A stretch of 64,000 nucleotides of DNA, from the NCBI RefSeq assembly GCF_007830515.1, contig NZ_VLKT01000038.1:18071-82070 (forward strand), written 5' to 3'. The stretch is from Mesorhizobium tianshanense (GTDB lineage: Bacteria; Pseudomonadota; Alphaproteobacteria; Rhizobiales; Rhizobiaceae). The translations under genes were made by a program, and so were the position numbers. Under the pieces are notes generated by a model. That model was given only the letters and a program-made list of their open reading frames with translations, was not told the origin of the DNA and did no database searches. Shown here in pieces: positions 55,426 to 64,000 of this stretch (position 1 is the first letter of the stretch; the number at the start of each line of letters is the position of its first letter).

Positions 55426-56699
55426 GCCGCGCGGTTGGTCTTTCCTGCATTCGATGCGGCACCTTGTTCCCGAGCGATATCAAGATCGACTCCCGCGGCT
55501 GCCCGAATTGCCTTGGGGATGCGCCAGCTAATTTTAAGGTTGTCTACGATCCAAAAGGAAATAGATCGGCCGGTTCTGCACACGGCGCCACCCTGCCCTC
55601 GCTCTGGCGCTATGCCGACAGGCTTCCTTGCGCGGCTGGCAATGCGATCTCTTTGGGCGAAGGACTGACACCGCTGCTGCCGGCCAAGACGCTGGGCAAA
55701 CATCTTGGCATAGCCAACCTTCTGATCAAGGACGAGGGAGGGAATCCAACCTGGTCCCACAAAGATCGTTTCTCGACCGTTGCCGTATCTATGGCGCGAT
55801 TGAGTGGGGCGCGCGTTGTGGCCACCGCCTCGTCGGGAAACGCCGGCGCCTCCCTTGCAGCTTACGCGGCACGGGCCGGCTTGAAATGCGTCGTTGTCAC
55901 ATTCGCTGGGACTTCCGGCGCGATGTTGGCGCAAATCCGCAAATATGGCGCGAAGGTCGTTCCCCTGGCCGACAAATCGCATCGCTGGCCATTGCTTGCG
56001 GCTGGGACTGAGCGTCTCGGCTGGTTTGCCACCTCCCCCTTTCATGCACCAGTGGTCGGCAGCCATCCGGGCGGCATCGAGGGCTACAAGACCCTTGCTT
56101 ACGAAATCGTAGACCAGATGCACGGCGCCGTGCCGGATTGGTGCGCCTTGCCAGTCTGTTATGGTGATGCACTTGCCGGACTTTGGGAGGGTTTTAAGGA
56201 TCTCAATAGCCAAGGCAAGATTGATCGCTTGCCCAGGCTGGTGGCTGCGGAAGTGCATGGATCCTTGACCAGTGCGCTTGCCGCCAAGGGAGATCTGGTT
56301 GCCGAAGTTCCGGCAGTCTTTGACACGCTAGCCATCTCGATCGGCACCACTCGAAGCACGTTCCAGGCACTTAATGCCCTGCGCGAGTCTGGCGGCATGG
56401 CAATGCCGATCGGCAACTGCGGTCTGGTCGCACTCCAGCGGAAGCTTGCGGCCACCGAGGGTGTCTTCGCCGAGCTTACGTCGGTGACGCCGTTTGCAGC
56501 TATTGAAGCCTTGAGACGGGAGGGCGCTATAGCGCCGTCGGCCAGCGTGGTCGCCATCGTTACAGCGAGCGGACTCAAAGACCTAGACCGTTCGACCGGC
56601 CCGGACGATCGGCTGCCATCATTTCAGTCAGTTGCTGAAGCCTGGGACCACCTCCGCGAGGACAAGGAGTATTGCACCACTCCCGGTGAAATCGCGTAA
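55422..56699 (+). CDS. Threonine-synthase-like PLP enzyme
   Basis: This 425-aa fold-type II enzyme has an N-terminal zinc ribbon-like cluster (CIRCGTLFP ... GCPNC, about 8-35) and the PLP Lys in PTWSHKDRFSTVA (about 118), SSGNAGASLAAYAA (phosphate loop) and later GGIEGYKTLAYEI. Threonine synthase makes threonine from O-phosphohomoserine; relatives include diaminopropionate ammonia-lyase and threonine dehydratase-like enzymes. In this operon it may act on the imported amino acid. It is coupled to the peptidase stop. Confidence 0.8.
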   Translation: MSRAVGLSCIRCGTLFPSDIKIDSRGCPNCLGDAPANFKVVYDPKGNRSAGSAHGATLPSLWRYADRLPCAAGNAISLGEGLTPLLPAKTLGKHLGIANLLIKDEGGNPTWSHKDRFSTVAVSMARLSGARVVATASSGNAGASLAAYAARAGLKCVVVTFAGTSGAMLAQIRKYGAKVVPLADKSHRWPLLAAGTERLGWFATSPFHAPVVGSHPGGIEGYKTLAYEIVDQMHGAVPDWCALPVCYGDALAGLWEGFKDLNSQGKIDRLPRLVAAEVHGSLTSALAAKGDLVAEVPAVFDTLAISIGTTRSTFQALNALRESGGMAMPIGNCGLVALQRKLAATEGVFAELTSVTPFAAIEALRREGAIAPSASVVAIVTASGLKDLDRSTGPDDRLPSFQSVAEAWDHLREDKEYCTTPGEIA

Positions 56700-56845
56700 T
56701 GCAAGCTGGAGCCAAAGAAAGATACCAAAGTCATGAACAGACGCAGTGTCATGGTCAATTGAACATCATTCAAATTGCTACGATCTGTCCGCAAAGACGA
56801 AGTCAACGACGAAACCTCGATCAAACACGACATAAGGGGAATTTC

Positions 56846-57592
56846 ATGCTTCGGATAAGAGTTATTGGTTGTCTCGCCGCCATTGGTTTCGCATTGGCAA
56901 CGCAGACAATGGCCGAGGAGAGCCTGAGAGTCGGCATTACTCCAACTGGAATCCCGTTCACGTTCGTCGACACCGCAACGCGACAGCCGACTGGCGCGAT
57001 GGTCGACTTGGCCAGTGCGATCGCCGCAAACGTTGGGATGGACGTGGAATTTCAGGTAAACGCTTTCCCCGCGCTGATTCCGGCGTTGACCACGGGCAAG
57101 ATCAACTTGATTTCGGCCAGCATGTTCATAACGGACAAGCGTAGGCAGGTCATCGATTTCAGCACACCCGTATACGCTTATGGCGAAGCAATGTTTGTTG
57201 CGGCCGGAGATGCCAAAAACTATTCGATCGAAGAGCTGGCGGGTGAGGCAGTGGGCGCGCAGATCGGCTCGACCTATGCCGATGCTCTGCAAGGCCTTGG
57301 CGTATTCGGCCAAGTAAAGCTCTACGACTCAATCGCCGATATGATGCGCGATGTGGTGCTCGGCCGCATCAAGGCTGGGTTCGGCGATGCGCCCATCATC
57401 GCATACCAGCTTTCAAAGAATCCTGACCTGGGCGTCCGCCTTGTTGACGGCTACCAGCCAATGAAAAGAGGCGAAGTGGCGTTGGCCGTCGCCAAGGAGA
57501 ACCCGTTGCTTCTCGAAAGGGTGAACGCCTCCATCGCAAAACTGAAGGAAAACGGCGAACTCACGAGAATTTTCTCAAGATATGGCCTTTGA
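56846..57592 (+). CDS. Amino acid ABC transporter binding protein
   Basis: This 248-aa protein starts MLRIRVIGCLAAIGFALAT with cleavage near MAEES. LRVGITPTGIPFTFVDTAT, MVDLASAIAANVGM and DVVLGRIKAGFGDAPIIAYQL are typical of family 3 polar amino acid binding proteins. It precedes the permease gene by about 100 bases. The ligand residues cannot be assigned by eye. Confidence 0.85.
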   Translation: MLRIRVIGCLAAIGFALATQTMAEESLRVGITPTGIPFTFVDTATRQPTGAMVDLASAIAANVGMDVEFQVNAFPALIPALTTGKINLISASMFITDKRRQVIDFSTPVYAYGEAMFVAAGDAKNYSIEELAGEAVGAQIGSTYADALQGLGVFGQVKLYDSIADMMRDVVLGRIKAGFGDAPIIAYQLSKNPDLGVRLVDGYQPMKRGEVALAVAKENPLLLERVNASIAKLKENGELTRIFSRYGL

Positions 57593-57688
57593 AGCGCAAT
57601 CAATCGGTCCGTGAAATGAGGCTAGCAGGGCCTTACGGTGGCGTCCAAATGGCCGGCCGTGGGAGTGCCAAGAGGCATAGAGCGAACC

Positions 57689-58341
57689 ATGACCAAATTC
57701 ATCGCGCAGGCAACCGAATATCTACCTCTTCTTCTTCACGGCGTTTGGCTGACCGTCGTGATAACCTTCGTTGCGCTGTGCCTTGCGACGGCGCTCGGGC
57801 TTGTCTGGGCGTTGTTCAGAACATCAGGAATTCGCTCTCTTGCAGTGCCGACGCGGCTCTTCATCGACTTCGTCCGCGGCGTACCGCTCCTCGTCATTCT
57901 CTTCTATATCTACTTCGTCGCGCCCGATATCGGCATCAACCTGACGGCGCTTCAAGCCGGCATGATCGGGCTGGGGCTGGCTCACTCCTGCTATCTTGGG
58001 GAAACCTTCCGGGCTGGCATCGACGCGGTCGATAGGGGGCAAGTCGAAGCGGCAAAATCGATCGGCATGAAGCGTCCGTTGATGATGCGTCGTGTCGTTC
58101 TGCCGCAGGCATTGAAGATTATCCTGCCACCCTACGCCAACAATATGGTCATGCTGCTAAAGGATTCGTCGCTGGTTTCGGTGATTTCGGTCCAGGAGTT
58201 GACGATGCAGGGCAAGATGCTTGCATCATCCACATTCGACAACATGACGGTCTTTACCCTTGTGGCACTACTCTATCTGTGCCTGACGGTCCCACTGAAT
58301 ATTCTTATGCGTAGGGTGGAAATCTATCTTGGAGCGGGAAG

Positions 58342-58345
<4 letters not shown>
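57689..58345 (+). CDS. Amino acid ABC transporter permease (HisM/GlnP-type)
   Basis: The 218-aa protein has five or so helices and the EAAxxxG loop GQVEAAKSIGMKRPLMMRRVVLPQA (in part) with the RGVPLLVILFYIYF segment of this family. The start at 57689 (MTKFIAQATEYLPL) is preferred over 57638. The stop overlaps the ATPase start by four bases. Confidence 0.85.
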
Positions 58346-59073
<728 letters not shown>

Positions 59074-59120
59074 AACGCACCGGCACCTGGCTGTGTGACG
59101 CTGAGGATCTAGGCTCAGAA

Positions 59121-60170
59121 CTATCGATCCTCTCGAAGCGAGCCGTCAAACTCTGCGAGGACGGAGCCCAGAGTTTGGCGGTTCCAAGGGAATCTCGTCC
59201 ATGCGGTCTCCCCGGCCGGGCGAATTCGCTCGAGACTTGTTGGCTCACCTGGAATTGAAATTGGCCAGTCTTTCAAATTGGCGAGCCATTCTGGATTGTA
59301 GGCTGTATCCGAATGACGATGCCCTTCATCAGGCATTATGACAAGAGTGGAGGCTTCGGGATTTTTCCTGGCGAACCACGCGGCAACCAGAGCCGCGGCG
59401 CCGCTGGTCGGTCCCATAAAGAGTCCTTGATCGCGAAAGAGCCCGTGAGCCATGGCATAAGCGGGTAATGCGCCTACCCAATGAATGTCATCGATCATCT
59501 CATGCCGGACATTGTCCGGCAAAACACTGTTGCCGAGCCCCCGCAGCATGCGCCGTCCGACAGGTTGGCCAAAGAGCATGCTTCTATGGGTATCGACCGC
59601 AATGATCCTGAGATCTGGAAAGATTTCACGAAGGAAGCCCCCGGTGCCACATAGCGAACCCCCTGTGCCCACGCAGCCTACGAGGCAATCGACGCGGCCG
59701 AGTGAGCGAACAACGAGATCCGCTAGGCGCGCGTAGGCAAGGCGGTTTTCCGGGCTGTCGTATTGCCGAGGCCAATACGTGTCCGGGTTATCTTGCAAGG
59801 TCTTTTGAAGGTACTGGAGCCGACCGCGCTGATTGCCATCTCCCTGAGGATCATCAATGGCCACGACTTTGGCACCGAGGTGTTCCAGCCGCCGCTTGAG
59901 TTTCAGATCGACGAGGCTGGAGGCCGTGACAAGCGTAAGCCCATAGCCACGAACCGCAGCTAGCAGGGCGATGGCTAAGCCGAACGTGCCCGATGTCGTT
60001 TCGATGATGTGTCCTTCCCGCTCAAGGCGCCCTGACGCTTCCGCACGGTCGACCATGAAACGGGCGGGCATGAGCTTCATGAGGGAAAAGCAGGCAGCGG
60101 TGAGGTTGGGGGCGAGCTGAGCAAATCGCGGCGTTTCATAGGCGCGTAAATAGTCCACCCCTGCGGTCAC
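59121..60170 (-). CDS. CysK-fold PLP enzyme paired with the GHMP kinase
   Basis: This 349-aa fold-type II enzyme has FSLMKLMPARFMVDR, which aligns with the CysK FSVK lysine that binds PLP. ETTSGTFGLAIALLAA replaces the usual PTSGNTG loop, and VGCVGTGGSLCGTGGFL is the phosphate-binding glycine loop. GTG 60170 overlaps the kinase stop by four bases. The likely reaction is beta-replacement or elimination on an O-phosphorylated amino acid. Confidence 0.8.
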   Translation of the reverse strand: MTAGVDYLRAYETPRFAQLAPNLTAACFSLMKLMPARFMVDRAEASGRLEREGHIIETTSGTFGLAIALLAAVRGYGLTLVTASSLVDLKLKRRLEHLGAKVVAIDDPQGDGNQRGRLQYLQKTLQDNPDTYWPRQYDSPENRLAYARLADLVVRSLGRVDCLVGCVGTGGSLCGTGGFLREIFPDLRIIAVDTHRSMLFGQPVGRRMLRGLGNSVLPDNVRHEMIDDIHWVGALPAYAMAHGLFRDQGLFMGPTSGAAALVAAWFARKNPEASTLVIMPDEGHRHSDTAYNPEWLANLKDWPISIPGEPTSLERIRPAGETAWTRFPWNRQTLGSVLAEFDGSLREDR

Positions 60171-61147
60171 TGGATTATCCTCGCTTCGGCGTTAACAGCA
60201 AATGTGTGAATACCTTTGAAGCCTACGCCCCCCACCTTCTTTGCGAGCTCAGCAGCCCGCTTCGCCGCTCCGGGTGCAACGGCATCGAGTAGGATGCCAA
60301 TCAAGGTGCCGCTGTGGGCCACTTGCACGCCGCATGCGTCATGGTCCCGCGCTATGTCCAGGACCGCGCTAAAGCTTGCCTTCGGAAGATGCCTCTGACT
60401 TATGAGCGCGCTCATTGTTGCGACACGTCCAAGCAGGCGAGGATCCTGTTGCTTGATTGAGCGGTACGCCAATCCTCGCAGAACACGGAACACTCCAATT
60501 TCCTCGCTGTCGTACCGTGCCCGTCGCATCCTTAGCGTGTCGATCGGCCGACCGCTGCCGTCCCTGAAACCCACAACGAGAAGTGGCGGGAACTCGCCGC
60601 CGAAGTGTTCGATTGCGCGGCCTTCCCGGTGCGCAAACAGCAGAGCTTGATCGGAGTAGGCGATGGCGTCGCTTGCGCCTTCCGCGGTAACCGCCAATCG
60701 CGCAACCGTTGACTGGCGCAGAGTAACCCCCGCTGCAGCTGCGACCGCGCGGATAGACGCGATGACATCTGCCGTCGAGGAACCGTAGCCATGCCCTATC
60801 AAAATAGGGCTTTCGATCGTCAGTTCTCCACCTCCTCCAGCTATTCCGATATGCTCGAGGGTGAGGGCCGCCGCGCGCGCCGCCTTGGTCCGGTTTGCGG
60901 GTCGCGTGCGAATGCCGTCTCGCTCATCTGGCCAGAAGGTTGCTAGCGACTCTTGCGACGTGAGAGGAAGCGTAACGAGGCCGCGATAAAGCCGCCCGTC
61001 GTCCCCTTCAAAAACGCCTTGAAGAAATTCCCCGTGATGGGCGTGCGCCCGACCGACTCCTACCTTCAGAGGCAGTGCGATGTTTTCATTGTTGGTATTG
61101 CTCCAGTTTGTCTGGTAGCCGGATCTCGGCGTCCCTCTTTGTGTCAC
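60167..61147 (-). CDS. GHMP kinase, PduX-like (L-threonine kinase family)
   Basis: The 326-aa protein has VGRAHAHHGEFLQGVF (family entry, about 32-47) and LIGHGYGSSTADV (ATP loop, about 115-127), then GVQVAHSGTLIGILLDA. PduX phosphorylates L-threonine for cobalamin side-chain synthesis. No cobalamin genes are near. The partner enzyme suggests the phospho-amino acid is used by a CysK-like enzyme. Start: GTG 61147 after GAGGAG. Confidence 0.75.
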   Translation of the reverse strand: MTQRGTPRSGYQTNWSNTNNENIALPLKVGVGRAHAHHGEFLQGVFEGDDGRLYRGLVTLPLTSQESLATFWPDERDGIRTRPANRTKAARAAALTLEHIGIAGGGGELTIESPILIGHGYGSSTADVIASIRAVAAAAGVTLRQSTVARLAVTAEGASDAIAYSDQALLFAHREGRAIEHFGGEFPPLLVVGFRDGSGRPIDTLRMRRARYDSEEIGVFRVLRGLAYRSIKQQDPRLLGRVATMSALISQRHLPKASFSAVLDIARDHDACGVQVAHSGTLIGILLDAVAPGAAKRAAELAKKVGGVGFKGIHTFAVNAEARIIQ

Positions 61148-62014
61148 CGCATCATCTCCTCACACTGGAATTTTGCGATGATGCGTACGACCGATCCAGG
61201 CTGTCACTCGCCAAATCTTGGTAGTGCCGTTCGCAAGCCATGTTGCGAAGGCGGCGGAACACGTCGCTGCATCACTTGATGCTTCTCATGCTGGATAGGC
61301 ACAGCACGCGCCCAGCAATCACCTGGAGGGAAGCTCTTGCCGGGTCGAATTTCGAAATCATCCGCGCCGGGCCAACCGCTGGTGATAAGGACGTAGCCTG
61401 CCGGTGAATAGGGAGAAAAATGCTCCGCACTGTCGTCCTCTTGGTCGCCGCCTTGTGCCTGGCGTCCCCCGACTTGGTGCCTTTCCAGCTCAAGCGCGCA
61501 GGCGGTAGGGCGTAATTGCAGGTTCTATTTTTAAGGATCTGCGAAACGGCATCCGTAGCAGGCCTGTTCTTTCGGCCGGCCGCCGCCAACCGACTCGGTT
61601 GCCCTGCCCCCGGCTTTGAATGTTCCTGACTTTGTCGCCTCTCCAGATCTAGGGTGCTGTGACCTTCCCAGGGCGTGCGAAGACGAAGCGGTCCCGATGG
61701 TGAGCGTGCGAGCTCTCCCTGCGGAGCAGAACCCACACCTTGCCATCGCAGCATGTTCACGGCAAAGCCGCCGTGGCCAACCGCGACGGCCATTCGACGC
61801 TGAAGGATTTCCTCCATGCTAAGAAGGCAACCTGAAATCCCGGATTCGTTGCAGTGATCGACGACAGGTGTTGATTCACACTGTCTGGCGTTGTTGTTCT
61901 TGCAAAAAAGAAGGAGGGATGGCCGCATCCAGTGTCAATACTGATATCTGGTGATAGCCGCGATCGCCAAAACCTCTCAAATTCTTGCGATCGTTACCTT
62001 AACCTTGGGCAGAG
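61148..62014. other. Long divergent region between the kinase and LysR genes
   Basis: A 218-codon minus frame (61272-61928) is open but shows no family motif and is rich in Arg/Ser/Pro, like an anticodon-strand artefact. No repeats or RNA were recognised. Promoters for the kinase and for LysR should lie here. Confidence 0.4.
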
Positions 62015-62893
62015 ATGCGCAGCTCTATTCAACTCGCGACACTCAATTACGCGCTCGTGGTTGCGGAGGAGGGCAGCTTTCTCCGTGCGTCGCGGCGGGC
62101 CGGGATCGATCACTCGGCGCTCAGCAAGCGCATACGCGATCTCGAATACGCGATCGGGACGACGATATTTCATCGCCATACTGGCGGCGTTGGACCAACC
62201 CCAGCCGGAGAGCGTTTCCTGGATCGTCTGCGCTGCGTGCTACTCGACCTTGAGAATACTCTCACCCTGGCCAGGATCGGTATCATAGGCGAACAACAAA
62301 GGCTTTCTATCGGTTCCAACGTCATCCTCGCGGGGCGAGCCTTGGATGCGATCATTGAGTTTGGGCGGTGTCATCCAAATGTAACCATCCGCCTGATCGA
62401 GGGTTCTCACCCTGGGGCTGCTCTGGGCGGCACGGAGGTCGACGTTACCGTAACCTCTTCCTCCCGATCCACTGGCGGCGCATTCGAACTCTCATTGTGG
62501 AACGATAATCTGGCCATTGTTCTTGCTTCAAATCATTCTCTCTCAACTCGTCCTGTGATCGAGTGGTCGGAGCTGGATCAAGAGACGTTGCTCGTCCGCA
62601 GGGGCGAACCATTTCTGCTCGCCGATGCTGTTGGAAGCCGCGTGCAGCTCCCCACGATCGTCGAACATCACGTCAGTGCGGGCACCCTGTTGCGCCTTGT
62701 CCGAAATGGTCTTGGAGTCGCTCTGATCCACCATGGAGATGTCAATAGGGTCCCTGAAGGAGCCGTCTGCCGCAAGCTCCGGATCGGGGGAAAGCCAATC
62801 CAAATCTCCAATTTTGTCCGTTGGCGCCCAGACAACGCTAATCCTGCCCTGTCGATCTTCATCGCGTTCCTGCGCGATCGGTATTCGACCTGA
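62015..62893 (+). CDS. LysR-family regulator
   Basis: The 292-aa protein starts with an HTH (LNYALVVAEEGSFLRASRRAGID, in part, then HSALSKRIRDLEYAIGTTIFHR) and has a C-terminal substrate-binding domain (about 95-290) with GNGLGVALIHHG-like segment LVRNGLGVALIHHGDV. It is divergent from the kinase gene across a long gap and may control it, though no operator was identified. Confidence 0.85.
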   Translation: MRSSIQLATLNYALVVAEEGSFLRASRRAGIDHSALSKRIRDLEYAIGTTIFHRHTGGVGPTPAGERFLDRLRCVLLDLENTLTLARIGIIGEQQRLSIGSNVILAGRALDAIIEFGRCHPNVTIRLIEGSHPGAALGGTEVDVTVTSSSRSTGGAFELSLWNDNLAIVLASNHSLSTRPVIEWSELDQETLLVRRGEPFLLADAVGSRVQLPTIVEHHVSAGTLLRLVRNGLGVALIHHGDVNRVPEGAVCRKLRIGGKPIQISNFVRWRPDNANPALSIFIAFLRDRYST

Positions 62894-63013
62894 TCCGCTC
62901 GGCATGAACCCGAGTACTCATCGCAGCTTCGGGCTAGTCGGACTCGGCAGAAGGTGCGGTCCGCCGCCATGAATGGCCCCTCATTAAAGGGGCAAAGATA
63001 TACGGTGGGCAGG

Positions 63014-63440
63014 TCATATGGTGAACGGAATAGGCCGGAAGCCGTCTGCATCAATCAACGGCGTTTCTTCCCACAAATAGTTGCCGGTGAGGTTTACATG
63101 CTCCCATCCGAGCGGCGAGAGGCTGTCGAGGAGATGGTTGGGAACCGCTTCGCCGCCGGCGCGGGTGGCGTCTCATATAGACTGTGTTCCAGTAAATGAT
63201 GGCCGTGACTACAAGGTTGAGGGCCGATGCCCTGATTGACAGATTTTCCTGGCTGCGGTCGCGAAAGCGGCCGAGGCGGTGAAGATTGACGGCACGCACG
63301 AGGCTCTTGCGTGCTGCGCCTTTGTTGAGTTCGGCCGTTGTCGTTTGACGCAGATCCTTGTCGGTGATCCAGTCAAGCGCGAACAGTGTTCGTTCTATGC
63401 GTCCCATCTGGCGCAAGGCTTGGGCAAGCCCGTTCTGTCG
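63014..63440 (-). pseudogene. Tn3-family transposase, C-terminal remnant with frameshift
   Basis: RQNGLAQALRQMGRIERTLF, LNKGAARKSLVRAVNLHRLG and RDRSQENLSIRASALNLVV are the conserved Tn3 TnpA end. After YWNTVYM the frame shifts by one base and then reads EAVPNHLLDSLSPLGWEHVN and LTGNYLWEETPL to the stop at 63014. The upstream part is lost or unrelated from about 63440. The piece lies 100 bases from the groEL gene. Confidence 0.8.
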
Positions 63441-63543
63441 CGAGGTCGAAGCGCGTTTTCCACCTATGCCGACCCATTCTGTTTCTCGGATGGCGCGGCG
63501 ATCCAGTTCGGACACTTCCGTGCTTCCGCTGGCCGCAGAGTGC

Positions 63544-64000
63544 TCAGAAATCCAAATCCATATCGTGATGATGATGCTCGTGACCGGGAAGCTCCGGCGG
63601 CGGCGGGCCAGGGATTTCGGCCACCATGGCCTCCGTCATGATGAGGAGGCCCGCCACCGAGGCCGCGCCCTGGAGCGCCGTTCGCACCACCTTGGCCGGG
63701 TCGATGATGCCCTTCGACACCAGATCCCCGTAAACGCCCGATTGGGCATCGTAGCCATAGGCGTTATCATCGTTTTCGAGGATCCCGGCGATGACGACCG
63801 AGCCTTCCAGGCCGGCATTGATCGCGATCTGCCGAGCCGGCCAGGTGATCGCCTTCCTGACGATCGCGATGCCGACCTGCTGGTCCTCGTTGCCGCCCTT
63901 GAGCTTCTTGAGCGCCCTGCCGGCGCGCAGCAAGGCGACCCCGCCGCCCGGGAGAATGCCCTCCGCGACCGCGGCTCTTGTCGCGTTCATCGCGTCATCG
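63544..64000 (-). CDS. groEL: GroEL chaperonin, C-terminal part (5' end outside window)
   Basis: The last 151 codons include AVAEGILPGGGVALLRAG, IAIVRKAITWPARQIAINAG, EGSVVIAGIL, DPAKVVRTALQGAASVAGLLI and MTEAMVAEIPG, matching the equatorial domain of GroEL. The usual GGM tail is replaced by ELPGHEHHHHDMDLDF, with five His residues. Rhizobia carry several groEL copies; a symbiosis-linked paralogue is possible. The frame is open to the window edge. Confidence 0.9.
   Translation of the reverse strand, partial: DDAMNATRAAVAEGILPGGGVALLRAGRALKKLKGGNEDQQVGIAIVRKAITWPARQIAINAGLEGSVVIAGILENDDNAYGYDAQSGVYGDLVSKGIIDPAKVVRTALQGAASVAGLLIMTEAMVAEIPGPPPPELPGHEHHHHDMDLDF

Noticed and set aside
59121..60170. 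Apparent loss of the PLP lysine in the CysK-like enzyme
   Set aside because: When PARFMVDR was placed against the GGSIKDR motif the Lys seemed missing. Aligning from the ETTSG loop backwards puts FSLMK against FSVK, so the Lys is present.
61272..61928. 218-codon frame between kinase and LysR
   Set aside because: No motif, no ribosome site, composition of a non-coding frame in GC-rich DNA.

Overview
The window looks like chromosome (possibly a genomic or symbiosis island) of an alphaproteobacterium of the Hyphomicrobiales, most like Mesorhizobium. This is inferred from GC-rich coding sequence, a Ros/MucR regulator of the cysteine-less type, DUF2934 and DUF1330 proteins, LuxI/LuxR genes with a tra-box-like site, several high-affinity ABC uptake operons, IS21 and Tn3 remnants and a GroEL paralogue. 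No tRNA, rRNA or CRISPR array was seen.

Region 1 (1-25 kb) is accessory and partly decaying. It opens with the end of a flavoprotein gene and a minus-strand three-gene operon ending in an SRAP/YedK-type DNA-crosslink protein, driven by a promoter that carries a perfect alphaproteobacterial LexA box. Then come a TPR lipoprotein-like gene, a deaminase, DUF924, MucR, DUF2934, a saccharopine-dehydrogenase-like reductase, a RES/Xre toxin-antitoxin pair, a SnoaL-like protein, an alpha/beta hydrolase-adenylate cyclase fusion, a cyclopropane fatty acid synthase, a sulfotransferase and a cyclase-TPR protein. Between them lie many broken genes (DUF1330, MFS transporter, recombinase, HCCA isomerase, hydrolase, NDUFA9-like fragment), a degenerate IS21 element and two inverted-repeat elements.

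Region 2 (25.6-38.7 kb) is a nine-gene minus-strand operon: sugar ABC transporter (binding protein, ATPase, permease), SorC-type regulator, aldo/keto reductase, GlpD-like FAD dehydrogenase, DhnA-type aldolase, LyxK-like FGGY kinase and GMC oxidoreductase. The order of reactions suggests uptake, phosphorylation, oxidation and aldol cleavage of a polyol or rare sugar. A secreted SGNH hydrolase lies upstream.

Region 3 (39-50.6 kb) has a decayed Phd-type toxin-antitoxin pair and a second uptake and catabolic operon led by a NanR-like GntR regulator with GGTATA repeats at its start: ABM monooxygenase, HpcH/HpaI aldolase, D-2-hydroxyacid dehydrogenase, then a Tat-type binding protein, two permeases and an ATPase. 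It probably handles a sugar acid or oligosaccharide. A homodimeric pyruvate-dehydrogenase-E1-like (MdeB-like) gene faces an Lrp regulator.

Region 4 (50.6-64 kb) has a luxI/luxR pair with a tra-box-like palindrome, two convergent XRE regulators that share an ACTATAGT operator, and an IclR-led operon (M24 peptidase, threonine-synthase-like enzyme, polar amino acid ABC transporter). Facing it are a PduX-like GHMP kinase and a CysK-fold enzyme, followed by a LysR regulator. This set suggests metabolism of an unusual hydroxy or phospho amino acid. The window ends in a Tn3 transposase remnant and the 3' end of a groEL with a histidine-rich tail.
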